Source: Leucocoprinus leucothites (taxonomy: Eukaryota > Basidiomycota > Agaricomycetes > Agaricales > Agaricaceae). Taken from it: DNA of 64,000 nt. A program made the translations under genes and the position numbers. Every line of letters starts with the position of its first letter. The stretch's first letter is position 1. Below are positions 25,101 through 37,373 of this stretch, one piece after another. The notes beneath the pieces are model-generated. The model did not search any database. It was given only the letters and a program-made list of their open reading frames with translations, and was not told where the DNA came from. Location: contig JAACJO010000013.1 in NCBI GenBank assembly GCA_013368445.1, positions 992,001-1,056,000 of the forward strand, written 5' to 3'.

Positions 25101-26940
25101 TGAGCAGACAACATTGGAGAAGAAATATGACCAAGACGCACTTTGCTGATAGGATGAAGAATATGAACAAGTGTTTCCGCAAAGGTCGTCTTCAAGCGTA
25201 ACCCATGAGCATTTGCGAAAGCTTTGGCAAGAGGCTCCATAAATTCTGCTCCCTCCTCAAAGGCTTCGTATGGCCAGACCTGAAATCACGAGAGGTTTTA
25301 ATTATTTGTGAAAATGAATTTAATGAGTTTATTTACTTTGATCTTGATATGCCTTAGCGCTTTGACCAGGTTCTCGTACTTGACGTCGGCGTCCTTCGGT
25401 ATCTGGCCGGTCGCGACGGGACCGAGCTCGGCCAAAAATCGGTCAGTGACGCTCATAAATCTATATAACCAGGATAAATAGAGTTTTCAGGTAACCGACA
25501 GGTCAAGGCGTACCTAATGTTGGCAATATGTCCCAACAAAGTAGCATAAAGCTCTGCATTCGTTCTATGATTCACAGACTGGATCAATAACCTCATATCC
25601 GGTCGTCTAAACTGCTCGAACGTCGTCTCTTCCAAATTATACCCCAACGTCTCCCCAAGTGCATCTTTTGAAATTGACGATAAAACACCAATTAACGCAC
25701 GACACATGATATATATTGAAGCCATGGATTTGCGCTCGTTAAGGATAGATGGGGCATCGTAAGGGCGATTACGTGAAGAGCTGGGAGATTCGGTGGAATG
25801 TGTGCGGGTGATGTCAGCGCTCACGGACTCATTTTGGCTTCGTCTCCAACGCATGATGGAATCTATGACTTGTTTAGCGTGTTTTTGAGCGATTTGGCCT
25901 AGGGAACGGAGGATTTCATCAAATTTAGTGTCGACGCCTGGGCCCATGTAATCAGGAAGTAAAGGGTTCTGATCCTGTTTGACACGATCATTGTTGAGTT
26001 GAAGACTCAGGTGAGGTAGAGGAATGAAACATACGAGAGGAACGCGAAGAAAGTTCTCAATTTTGCGCTCTGCGAGGGCGACAAACCGGATGAACACCGC
26101 ATGGAGAGCAAATTCTGAGGGCGTCTTCGGGTCCATCACGACTTTCTCTTCTTCCAAATCCGTCGGTGGAGTGTCACTCCGGCTGAATTGGCCAAAAGGT
26201 AGTGGAGGCATAGGTGGAGGTGATGCAGGCATTCCATGGCTTAAATCAAAGCCAAATTCCGACACTCCATGAAACATCGATCCCGAATGCGAGTGTTGCG
26301 ATTTGGCGTAGCCATGGGTTTTCGACCTGCCGCGGCCAAAGCGAGTCTCGTTCGACCCTGGTGTTGGCGGTCTTTGAAAGACTGAGACAGAGCCTTTGGC
26401 ACTAAGTGGTTGGACGTGGTTTAATGATGATGTAGAACGGTTAAAGGGGTTCTTGAGTACTGGATAGGATGTGTCTAGTTGGGGAACAGGAGGAGGGTCA
26501 TTGTTATTGTTCTTTGCGCTGCTCTTGAATGCATTGCGTATGGAAGCAAACGAGGGCTTTTTGGTGAATGCAGAGCTCGTTGTGCTGACAGATGGTTGAG
26601 TGGAATGTCCAAATGTAGTGCTACGTTTGGTCGTGAAGCCCTTTGTTGTGTTTGAGCTGGCCGAGTCGATGGAGGCAGAAGAATCTCCTCTGGAGTGGGA
26701 GAAGAAACTTCGCTCGCCGAAACCTCCTAGCGGAGTAGATACTGTGGGCGAGTCCCAGCCAGACCCTGCGCCACCGAAGCCTCCTCCAAAGCCGAAACCT
26801 CCACCAGAACGTCCAAAGGGTGTAGTTGTAGACCCCGCACTTCCGTCGTCAAAATCTTGTGATTACGCGTATGAACGAAAGGTTCAGGGGTCAAGACTTT
26901 GGTACTCACCGGGTATCGTGATTTGTATTCCTTCATTCAT
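19181..26940 (-). CDS. TAO3: Furry/Mor2/Tao3-family cell morphogenesis protein
   Basis: Giant scaffold of the RAM/MOR network that works with NDR kinase (Cbk1/Orb6) in polarised growth and cell separation. ATG at 26938-26940 gives MNEGIQITIP before a donor. A Gly/Ser-rich, disordered N-terminus follows (PFGRSGGGFGFGGGFGGAG), then the N-terminal Furry domain beginning near 26110 (SEFALHAVFIRFVALAERKI). Long exons cover 25240-24809, 24818-22098 and about 22050-19181, all helical-repeat protein. The 3' exon ends DEDAFVFDSPTTYPDERIAI and stops at 19181-19183. Total of roughly 2,450 residues is the usual fungal length. It is tail-to-tail with MLH1, 280 bases apart. Exon joins between the long exons were checked only roughly. 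Confidence 0.88.
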
Positions 26941-28329
26941 AGCTGCGCTAACGTGATATTATACTCTCTAGAACGTCGGGGACCAACCAGGGGGGAGAGC
27001 CGTACAGCACTTGACCAGAAGTGCCACGAAATGGCTCGATTTTTGGCTTGGCCAACGGCTAGAAGAAAAGGAAGAAATAGGATGGGGGTGGGAAGAAGAA
27101 ACAGAAGGTCAGAGACGGTCAGAGGATGAAGGTGGAAGTGGAAGACATCAAGGGAGACAAGGACTTGCTAGACTCCGAGTCCGGGCGGCTGTTGCGTAAA
27201 ATCGGCTCTGATTACCGCCAAACATACATCACGACGCTGGGAATTTTTCTTTATTTTTGTATACAAATTATTGCTCCTCAATAGCAACTAGAGTCCACGG
27301 ATTATTCCTCCCATTATGCACATAAGTAGTCCCCATACCAGGACGGAGAACATATATGTGTGCCGAGGCCAGTTGGCTGATTCCGGCACTTGTTCCAAAT
27401 CAGGCGACGGAGTTTGGTGCCAATCATGGCATGTAGATCTTCTTGACATGGTCGGGCTTACATGTACTACATCTTCTTTTGTACACGATGCTGAAGACTG
27501 TCTAATTCTAGTCCAAAATTTAGACTCCTGAGATATCAAGACGTTTGATCGTGAGCACGCTAGAGTGCTAGGCGCCGACTGAGCGCATTTAATCAACTCC
27601 GATTATTTATGGTACACAATCAGTCAGCAGATTCAAGTTTCTACAAAGTTTTCTCACTGTATTACTTCGAACAATTTCCAGGTAATCGTGACTGTCGAAT
27701 TCCTGCGCTTCGTGAAACGCGCGTTGACAATCTGACAAGTCTAGAATCAGTAGTTCTAATCAAGCTCAAGTTGAGCATATATCTCTTAACACAGAAATCC
27801 CAGATTGCAGTGCAGTCTGGACCAGTCCAACAGTGCGGCAAAGAAGTTCCACTGGACGTCAAACTGAATGTCTTTTGTCATTCTTGCTGCGTGTCGCAAA
27901 GATTCGATCAAAAAAGCCGCAGCCAAGAAGCCCTGGAAATAGCAGCAAACTGTAGCTTTCGGGAATAGGAAGCGCTTGTGCTTGTCTTTTCATGAAGTTT
28001 GGATTTAAGGAGGATGCCAGCTGGGCTTCGACGGCATGAAAGATGCATTTCTGTTTTTTTTTGTGCTTTTCGATGAGTTACACGTAACATAGGAAAACAA
28101 CTCTCCTTTGGCAAGCACTCACCGTCATATTCCATCGGACTTGATGGTCATTCAAGATAAGTCGTGTGACAGAATCATTTAATGTGTCTTGCCGCATGGT
28201 GGCTAAGACGTAAAATTATGGGTTTGCTTAAAATGCTACCAGGTGGTTGCTCGTCCCTAGTTGCTCCTCTCATCCGTGCTTTGCTCCTACTTATCAACGC
28301 GAGACTTGAGCCTTGATCAACCGTTGAAA
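26941..28329. other. Intergenic between Furry and F-box gene
   Basis: About 1.4 kb of promoter and intergenic sequence. An A/G-rich stretch (27050-27190) lies close to the Furry start. A minus-strand frame near 27250-27360 reads GTTYVHNGRNNPWTLVAIEE before a stop and could be the last exon of an unrecognised gene, but I could not extend it. Confidence 0.35.
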
Positions 28330-30004
28330 ATGGGCATAGAAAATGTGCCAAACGAGCTCGTTATATATCTCTTCAAGGTCCAGAACAGATATCTCCACTT
28401 CCATGGCGTCAATTTTTAACCATTCCTTGATATAGTTCCTTCGCAATAAACCACAGAAATTTCTGCTCGACCTACGCTTGGTGTCAAGGCTGTTCAACGA
28501 CGTTATCATGCCACTAGCTTTCACTCAGATGGACTTCTCGATCTCTGGTCGCTTTCAAAGTATAGCGCTATGCGATGAGTTGACTCACGACTTGTCCATG
28601 TGGCAAACAAGCGCCTTCAGACACCTCGAGAAGGTGACCATCTGGACATATCCATTCGACACGGAAGAACATGCAGACCTTCAAGAGGCATGGAACAAGC
28701 TCATGCGAGTCTTATTTGAGAAACACGCAAGGCATTTGACGCGTGTCGAGTGAGTGACGAACATTACAAATTATACGAATGATACTTAGTTACTTCAACG
28801 TGCACTCATTTTTCAGCTGGATCATCGATCCGTGGTCGTTTCCTCACACTCAGGCCGAAATAATGCGTCTTCTATCATCACTGAAACCCCTGCCCGAGAT
28901 AATCTTCAGGCTCTATAACAACTTTATTGAAGTGCCCGTCCCATTGTTGTCGCCAATTTCGGGTCTGAAGAAGTTGGGAGTTACGTGGGATCGTCGAGAA
29001 TCGGTGGAAGACATCACGATTACGGAACTCGTCGCTCTAGTGAAGCGGTGCCCAGACCTCAAATCTTTATCATTCTGCTACATTCCAGACCTCGAATATT
29101 ACTTCAAGCCCCTCTCCCTCCTAGACATCCTCCCCAAGAAGTCGGATGGGTGTACATTGTCGTTGAAGAAACTCGAAGTTCTCACTCACAATATGACTCG
29201 ACGAGACATCCAGCAGACGGCTCACCATCTCAGATCTCTGGAATACTTCATTTACCTTCCATACCTTTTACACGGTGAAACAACATCTGCACGCGCGATA
29301 CCCATTGTGTACGAGTGGGAAGCGAGTGATATTTGGGCTTCATTCCTCGAAGAGAAAATCTGGCTCAAAAGTATTTGGACTAACGCCACATCACACCCGT
29401 CGTTTATCGAGTACCTACTGTCATGCAAGAACATTCGGTCGTTGCAATTGACGCTGAAAGGAACGGATTTAATTTGCGAGTTCTTTGAGGACATTCTCCC
29501 GTTGTTCTCTGATACCATCGAGGCGCTCGAGGTTAGAATGGGTGAACGGACGCCTCACCTGCCGGCTGCTCTACAAGGCGAAGATATCGCCTCTCTAACG
29601 AAATGTCATGCGCTCAGAGTCCTGAGAATGGACGTCCCTACGAAACCCGCAGATTTCGAAGCTGGCGAGTCCAAGTTGCTGGTGAGTAGCCGGGCTCTTG
29701 CGAAAACCGGGTTTACCATTGACCTTTGTGTGGGCTTCCATAGAATGCTCTCCTCGAAATATGCGTAAAGCTTCCAAGCCTGGAAAATCTGGAAGTGCAA
29801 GGAATCCTGTTCGTTGGACCTGACCATTCCAAGAAAAACCGTGTTTTGGCAAAGCGTGCATTTGTCAATACCGTACAGCGTTTCTTCCAGTCGAATGAGG
29901 TGGTCTTTAGTCATAACTTGTTTGAGGATTTCAGGTTCGAGGAGTATCATATTGGGTTCATATTTACTGGAGGCCCTGGATTGATGTTGTATCAATTCGG
30001 CTGA
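28330..30004 (+). CDS. F-box-like / leucine-rich-repeat-type protein
   Basis: The ATG at 28330 reads MGIENVPNELVIYLFK, then after a probable intron (GTCCAG...ACAG, ending about 28460) KFLLDLRLVSRLFNDVIMP, the pattern of a degenerate F-box. The main exon (about 28815-29681) has irregular LRR-like strands: LKKLGVTWD, CPDLKSLSFCYIP, LKKLEVLTHN, NIRSLQLTLKG, CHALRVLRMDVP. An intron at about 29682-29743 joins SKLL to NALLEICVKLPSLENLEVQG, and the protein ends at 30004. F-box/LRR proteins are greatly expanded in Agaricomycetes and act as substrate adaptors of SCF ubiquitin ligases. The substrate is unknown. The 5' splice site is weak, so the F-box part is less certain than the LRR part. Confidence 0.65.
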
Positions 30005-30554
30005 TATTTGATTTCTTTGTATCTGGTCGTTTCGATTTGTCGAACATTGATTTCTAGTGTTTGCCCTGTTGACTCGCCGGCAGGCTTAACTGAGCCATTC
30101 GTCTCCCAAATATCGGGCACCGAGATACTATATGAAATACTCATGGAGACTTTGCTTCTTCGCTCACTCATATACATGAACAACAAGAGCTTTTTGTATA
30201 CCTAACCCGAGTTCCCCTCTTTGAAAATCATAAGTATGTACTGAGTGATGAATCAATATGTACGATCTCATGACTATACCAGTGAGCGTACCGGGCCAGT
30301 TATTCCGTAACATTTATGCAGAAAATCCACCATAGTCTACAAATAAGACAAATGTCACAAAGAGACACCAAGTAGATGGACGCACTACTACCTACAAGGT
30401 TCAGAAGGACAACATTAGTCGATATGAAGACATGATGCATTCTTCAGTCAATATTACCTTCCATATCGAGCCGTGAGAAATTGATCCAGGACGCGCGTCG
30501 CGTTCAGTAATCTGTCCTCCACTGGTATAGTCTTTTAATCATCTACACCGTATC
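30005..30554. other. Intergenic between F-box gene and RPN1
   Basis: AT-rich 3' flank and presumed RPN1 promoter. No ORF or repeat recognised. Confidence 0.4.
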
Positions 30555-33500
30555 ATGACCAAAGCACAGGAGTTCTCTATCAAGGTTCACTCGGAGGACC
30601 CCAAGAAGAAGGAAAAGCCCGGAGAGGAGCCCGATAAACTCGAGGGATCGTCCAAGTTGTTGGGATCTAAGAAGACAGAAGATGAGAAAGAGGGCGAAGG
30701 CGAGGAATTGGTATGTCGTGTAATTTATCGTGGAATCGATGATGGAGACGCTTATATGAGTTTTGGATGATAGTCAGAAGAAGATCAGCAGTTGAAGGGA
30801 GAGCTGGAAATGCTGGTCGAACGACTGAAGGTATTTCTACCAGCTGTAAACTGAACAACTCGTCCGTAATGCTTACCGTATCCTTAGGAACCCAACACAG
30901 AATTGTATAGACCAGCACTAGAAACCCTACGCACTCTTATCCGAACATCCACTTCTTCAATGACCTCCGTACCCAAACCTCTCAAGTTTCTACGACCCCA
31001 TTACCCTGATCTACAAACCCTGTACGAGAAATGGCCACCATCCGAAGACAAGGTGCTTTAAAACGTTGTTAGCTACTATACCGGACGCTCACTCTTCCGA
31101 TGTAATTGCTGCAGAGTCTTTTCGCCGATATCCTTTCCGTCCTGGCGATGACGTATTCCGATACCCAACCCCGAGGTACCCTCCGTTACCGTCTTCTCGC
31201 TGCCGCTCTCCGTCCTCCTTTCTCTCCCCTTGCGGACCCAGGATCATGGGGCCACGAATATGTCCGGCATCTTGCCGCTGAACTTGGCGAAGAATACAAT
31301 TTACGTGAGGAGGAATCTGTAGGAATGAGTGGCCCTAGCGAGCATCCTCCTCTTCCGGGTACAATAGACGATCTCCGCGCATTGGCCAAAGATTGCGCCG
31401 TATTTCTGTTGAACCATAACGCAGAACCAGATGCAGTAGATCTGCTGGAGGAGCTGGAAATTGTTGACGAGATTGTTGGGCTTGTGGACGAGAACAATTT
31501 CAACAGGGTCTGCCAGTACATGATTCGGTTCGTCTTTTTATGAATCCTTCCAAATTTTTGGACTCACCCTTCCTCATAATAGCTGTGTAAATCTCCTTCC
31601 GCCTCCCGATGACGTCAACTTTTTAACCACAGCCCACGCAATATATGTCCAATATCGCAAATTCCCCGAAGCCCTTGCCCTATCCATCCGACTCGCAAAT
31701 CCTGACATGATTCGTGAAGACTTCAACGCTCCCGGTAACCCGTGAGTTTGCATTGGATTTCCACATACAGCCGCCCGCTCACGCGATAGTGCATTAGCCT
31801 GATGAAACGGCAACTCGCCTTCTTGATCGCGCGCGCTCAGATTCCGCTAGAATGGCTACATCCTATCGAAGACTCAGACACGGAAGAGATGATCGAAGAG
31901 TTCCCGGAGGACTTGATTGAGTGCCTAAGTAATGCTCACCTCAGCATGCACTTCCGTGACTTTGGCAAGGAGCTGGGTGTCCTGGAACCCAAGTCTCTCG
32001 AGGATGTGTACAAGTCGCACCTTGAAAACACAAGTGAGCTCTATTCTCATTTATCTCTGACCCCACCTAATGTTGTTACAGGACCTGGCGTTAATGCAAA
32101 CATTGACTCGGCAAGAGCTAACTTGGCTGGCACTTTCGTGAATGCATTCGTGAACGCTGGTTTTGGTAACGACAAGCTATTGGTCGAGGCCGATGAGGGT
32201 AACAGCTGGATCTACAAGAACAAGGACCACGGTGAGAATACCTTGAAACGGACCGAGCTTCATCACTCATGATTAATAGGTATGCTTAGCGCTACTGCAT
32301 CACTGGGCCTGATTTTGTTGTGGGATACGGACATTGGTTTGTCGCATGTCGACAAATACACCTATTCATCAGAAGAGAATATCAAGGTATATTAAGATCG
32401 ACTGTTGTCAACTGAATTCAATCTAACACTTCTCAGGCAGGAGCCCTCCTCGCCACTGGCATCCTAAATACCGGCGTTCGGACTGAAGCAGACGCAGCCC
32501 TCGCTCTCCTTGGTGAATATACGGAGAATAAATCCGTACCATTGAAAAGTGCTGCTTTCGTTGGTCTCGGCCTTGCATACTGTGGCTCACATCGTGAAGA
32601 CATCATTTCATACATCCTTCCTCACGTTTCGGACGATTCCGTTTCAATGGAGATTTCCTCACTGGCTGCACTTTCTCTTGGATTCATCTTCGTTGGGAGC
32701 AAGAACGGCGACGTGTCATCCTCAATGTTGCAGACATTGCTCGAGAAGCACGAGGCCGGCGATAAAGGCTTGGACGAGAAGTGGGCGAAATTCTTCGTGC
32801 TCGGTTTGGCTCTACTTTTCCTTGGTATGATCTGGTTTGCTCTTGTATGTCCCATTCTTCGCTCACGCGGCAACATGATCGATCAACAGGTGCCCAAGAA
32901 GAATCTGATGCAACAATTGAATTCCTGAAGGCGATCGACCATCCTATTTCGAGGACCGCCCAGGTGCTTGTGGACGCGTGTGCGTATGCTGGTACGGGTA
33001 ATGTGTTGAAGATTCAGGCCATGCTCCACCATTGTGATCACATTGGCGCCTCTTCCGAAGGTGGCAAGGACGAGAAGGACGAGAAATTTGATGATACATT
33101 CCAGGCATTTGCTGTCATTGCAATCTCGCTGATAGCGATGGGTGAGGAGATTGGGGCCGAGATGGCTCTTCGGCAGTTCAACCATCTCGTGAGTTTTTCT
33201 ATGTTTATGCCCATGCAATAGCGCCAAATATTTTGTGACACAGATGCACTATGGTGAACCCGTTGTCCGAAAAGCCGTTCCCCTGGCCATCGCCCTTGTC
33301 AGCGCCTCAAATCCACAGCTTCCTCTCCTCGACACACTTTCCAAATACAGCCACGACAATGACCTCAGCGTCGCCCTCAATGCCATTTTCGCTATGGGTA
33401 TCATCGGCGCTGGTACCAATAATGCTCGGCTAGCCCAGATGCTCAGACAGCTCGCCGGATATTATCAGAAAGAACCTGACTGCCTATTCATGGTTCGTGT

Positions 33501-34010
33501 CGCCCAGGGACTCGTGCACATGGGCAAGGGCACAATTGGAATTAACCCATTCTTCTCTGATCGGGAAATCATGAGTAAACCTGCTGTTGCCGGACTACTC
33601 GGTGTTTTGACGGCATTCTTAGATGCCAAATCCTGTGAGTATCAGTTTAGAAACGGCGCTGCAATTTTTGTGGCTAACTTTATGTAACAGTCGTTCTTGA
33701 CAAGTACCACTGGATGTTCTTCTTCCTCGTGCCAGCGATGTATCCGAGATTCTTTATCACCCTGGATGAAGACCTCCACAGCACTCCAGTTACCGTCCGT
33801 GTGGGACAAGCCGTCGATGTTGTTGGCCAGGCTGGTAAGCCAAGAACGATATCCGGCTTCCAGACACATCAAACACCGGTGCGACTGGGTACAACGGAGA
33901 GGGCCGAGTTAGGAACTGAGGAGTATATCTCATTCGCACATGTGATGGAGGGCTTTGTCATTCTGCAAAAAAATCCTGGGTGGGAGAAGGAGGATAAACT
34001 GGATGCATGA
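30555..34010 (+). CDS. RPN1: 26S proteasome regulatory subunit RPN1 (PSMD2)
   Basis: Base subunit of the 19S particle and docking site for ubiquitin receptors and shuttles (Rad23, Dsk2) and Ubp6. ATG at 30555: [20 protein letters not shown], a Lys/Glu-rich N-terminus. Further exons give [20 protein letters not shown] and [15 protein letters not shown], both strongly RPN1-like. The proteasome/cyclosome (PC) repeats run from about 32280 on: [91 protein letters not shown]. The C-terminus ([18 protein letters not shown], ending EKEDKLDA) is the family end. At least ten short introns. The ORF appears intact and of normal size. Confidence 0.95.
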
Positions 34011-35482
34011 GCTTGTGCTCATGACGATGGCTGAGCGCCCCCCTCTTTCTGTATTAGATTCTAGTTCAAATGTATACATTTTCAAATTCTCAACGGGGTT
34101 ACACAAGTGAACTATCTGGATTCAGGCCCAAAGACTATAAAGTCATCGGTGAGTGTCTTGCCGACGATTTGGAGAAGTAGGGAGCACCTCAGCATGAACC
34201 AGGATTTCGTCGTGATCCTCCCATCACTGCCCATGCATGATAATAGGTTTGTCCTTGACAGCATACATATTCAACTACCAACAACCGCATTGTTATTCTC
34301 TACAGCTAAAGGTGGATCTTCGGTGGCAAGTATCTTAGCATCCGTAGAATCATTAATTGTCCCTGCAGAGCATGAACCTTCAGTTGAATTGCCATCAAGG
34401 AGGACGTCTTGTCTATCGTTCGAAGGGGAAGACATAGTGATGATACGACTTGAGCCTGCTACTCCTGGAGCGGGGCGCCTCCTTCATATGCAGTCCGAAC
34501 GGGTCTGAGTCTCGAGGTCTTGAGGATCCACAATGGGATTGCCGAGTTTGTTTTCTGCTCCTTTGTCCCCCTCAATCCTGCAAAAACCTGTTTCTTGATT
34601 GTCGCGCCCATGAACTACGCCAGAACCCGGTCAATGACGTGAAGGTCCTATCTAACCTCATTGGGGATCTGAGAGATTGCCTTCTGAATTAGCGGATATT
34701 CTCTGGACTGTGTCTGGTCTCATGTCTTAACAGCATACGCTGCGGCATTCGAAGTGCAGATAAGTATCTTCTGATGTCTTCAGAAATTCTCTTTCGAAAA
34801 TCCAGCCTTCTTCGTCTGGGACCATCACGCCGGTGTAGTGGCGCACTCTGCATGTAGAGTAAGTATCATTTTCATATATCACGGCCTAGGATTGACGAAA
34901 GTCAATCAATCTAATTTAATGTATTGCTAGGTGGATGTTCGCGAGTTATCTCTTAAGACGGAAATGAGTTCAAGCGGTTGACGCGCAGGGTAATAATCAT
35001 CGAACCGGCCAACTTGAAACGCAAAGTCGTCTTCAAACGGTGTCAACAAGCCTGACTTAGTTAACTGGAGGTCCTTTGATGGTCAACCGCCGAGTTAGTT
35101 GACTCATGGATCGTGCGCCAGTGGTCTGGTAACTTTCTGCCGTAGTATACAAAACACCGGCGCTTGAGGTCACTTTCAATATATTCAAGCCTCTTATCAA
35201 TCCGACCTGTGCCCAAGAATGCAGTAGGCAGGAGGACAATATACAATTCTAAGGTGGATAGTACTATAGCTTATTTTCAAATATCATGCATTTTCTGTCA
35301 GTTCTAAAGCCGTGATTATGGAAAAGGCCTTCAGGTTCTCGGTTTGGACGGACCAAGCCCTTCCCAAACTGACTGGTTGTGAGAAGAATCACTTATCATT
35401 TATCATTCATATGAAAGGTCTAAAATGATACATACTTAATTCGAAGATACTCCTTTGACTTGAGAGTCGGTTAAAATCTGTC
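34011..35482. other. Gene-poor stretch downstream of RPN1
   Basis: Contains one unsupported open frame (34107-34508, no homology recognised) and otherwise no gene. Probably relic or intergenic sequence. Confidence 0.4.
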
Positions 35483-35628
35483 CCAATCAGGAAATTCCTG
35501 AAAAAACCGGTCAGGCCCGATAACGCGGCATAGCTGTTCATAGACGATTATGGTGGCATGATATTGGATTATGAGCCGTTATGCTGCGTTATTGGGCCTG
35601 ACCGGTTTTTCAGGAGTTCCCTGATTGG
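35483..35628. mobile_element. Foldback/MITE-like element with near-perfect inverted arms
   Basis: Left arm 35483-35532 begins CCAATCAGGAAATTCCTGAA and right arm 35580-35628 ends CTGATTGG. Reverse-complementing the right arm gives CCAATCAGGGAACTCCTGAA..., matching the left arm over about 49 bases with only a few mismatches. The arms flank a 47-base unique centre, so the whole element is about 146 bp and could form one long hairpin. No coding capacity. A clear target-site duplication was not found. Confidence 0.75.
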
Positions 35629-36938
35629 CACTTAGATTACGGTTTGCAAACGGAGAGGGGCGTTCACAGGAGCACTTGAGGTGCTATTCCAGATATGTAC
35701 CGAATCATTGAGAAAAACGGTGAATCTGCAAATTCTGATCGGAAGAGGCAATACAGTAGTACGTGAAGAATCCTTCTGCAAAGGCTGGCACGGGCCAGCA
35801 GGTCAACCCAGGGGCCACCGCTATTTTCACAGCAACAGCCATCTCGCCGACCGACCAAGGCCAAACGAAAAGTCAGGATAAGCTCCTAGAAAACGACGGG
35901 TTGGACTTCCGGTATGTGTTGGTTTATGATATAAATTTTTTGTGAAAAGGGCAGCGCAACATCGGTGGAGTGACAAGCAATTGTATTTTCCGCTCGTGGT
36001 CGATAAGCGCACAGTAATGGTCCCCGATCCTTGTTAAATCGGCGCGGCACCTTCCACAATGAAGTGCTGTTAGTGGAGGAACAAGAAATTGGCCAAATTT
36101 TCGATGCTCCTCAGTGAGTGCACAGATCTGGTGCCGGCATTTTTTGGCACCCCGGTTCAAAGGGCCTTGAACATAAACGATCAGATCCAGACCACAGGTC
36201 TGAAATAATTCCATGACACTCGATTAACATCTATGCTAAATAATCTCTCGTTTTGCTGACGTTCAATTCCCGGTTGAGCCAGCCTGTACCCGGTCACACT
36301 GTACCAAAACAAACAAACATACTCGTATTCAGTCCGATAGCTGGCTCGACGTGGAGTCAACATCGTTGCTAGACAAGCGAGACTGCTACCATTTTGTCTC
36401 ATGGCCATGGCATCGTTTCCGAGTCAGGGCTCCTGTCTTCAAATCCTACTTCCCTACACTGCGTTATTATAGATGCAACTAGAAAGCAAGGATTGAAAAC
36501 CAAAACCCATCGAACCTGGAAATCTTCGTACCCCAAGAAAGTCTGTATTCTACTATTCAGCTTGGGAGCAACGTCGACACACGCGCCGAGGCTAGGAAGG
36601 CAACCAGCACAAACCCCGAGCTTATCTTAGTCCAAGCCTCTGTTTCTTCACCTCAGAGTAGATACTCGCTCCCAGGGAATATATCGACTTGGACCGTGGG
36701 GAGCGTATCCGCAGTCTATTAGGAACCGTTGACTTTTTCTACGCAAGTAAGGCAGGGGAGCAAAGATAAGCATTCAGAAAATGGATCCAAAAATTAACAT
36801 GACACGCTAGTAGAAAAATGACAACTATAGCCAACGGCAACCGATCAAAGCTACTAGATACAGCTGCACATATCCAAATTAATGACTAGCGAGTCTAGCA
36901 GAAATGCGGCGCAGAAGATCTAAACGAATTCTGAACCT
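35629..36938. other. Intergenic, no recognised gene
   Basis: Only short open frames in mixed directions; nothing recognised in them. Confidence 0.4.
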
Positions 36939-37300
36939 CTACGCTTTGGAGGCAGTTCCCTGTGGCTGTTGGGCCACAATAGGGCTAGAGCGAGCGGCGA
37001 CATTGACTTGCATGTTGTCACCTGTAATGAGCTGAGAGCTGTCGGTAATGGTGATGGTCACCGAACCGCCGACGTTTAGGTTATTCCCAATGATGGGAGA
37101 GTTCCTCGCGGTATGGATTCCAAGATTGTCAATGAATCCCGCCTGTGTAACGCCGCCGACTCTAATGTTAATATAATGCGACACGACAGGAAAGATGTCT
37201 TGCTTACGGGGGGGCGGTTTCCTTCAGGGACTTGGGGCGCGTTGGGTTGGTTAAAGTTAGTAGGAGGCTGAGCGCCTGGGTTGGAAGTAGTAGAGGACAT
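36939..37300 (-). CDS. Small hypothetical protein, Pro/Asn-rich with a C-terminal SPI-GGS-TIT beta-rich module
   Basis: Two-exon gene: exon 1 37208-37300 (MSSTTSNPGAQPPTNFNQPN...), intron GTAAGC...ACACAG of 65 bases, exon 2 36939-37142; 98 aa before the TAG stop. Exon 2 alternates polar and hydrophobic residues (SPIIGNNLNVGGSVTITITD, then SQLITGDNMQVNV), suggesting short beta strands. A TATAAAA box 67-73 bases upstream on the same strand supports expression. The module recurs in the C-terminus of the gene at about 56.2-56.5 kb. No function recognised; no signal peptide or membrane helix. Confidence 0.6.
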
Positions 37301-37366
37301 GATAAAGAAACTGAAAAATCTGATGGTGGGATGTCTGAATGCTTTGAACCTGCTTGAGCTTGGAGG

Positions 37367-37373
37367 TTTTTAT
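37367..37373 (-). promoter_or_regulatory. TATA box of small gene
   Basis: Minus-strand TATAAAA inside CCCTATAAAAACC, about 70 bases before the ATG at 37300, a canonical TATA sequence and spacing. Confidence 0.6.

Noticed and set aside
26600..26956. 118-codon plus-strand Pro/Glu-rich ORF
   Set aside because: Antisense of the Gly/Ser-rich N-terminus of the Furry gene, which has a coherent start and splice site on the other strand.
27288..27596. 102-codon minus-strand ORF ending in a membrane-helix-like tail
   Set aside because: No promoter, homology or splice context; another frame over the same bases looks equally protein-like, so neither is supported.
34107..34508. 133-codon ORF downstream of RPN1
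   Set aside because: No recognisable motif and unusual composition; kept only as part of the gene-poor stretch.
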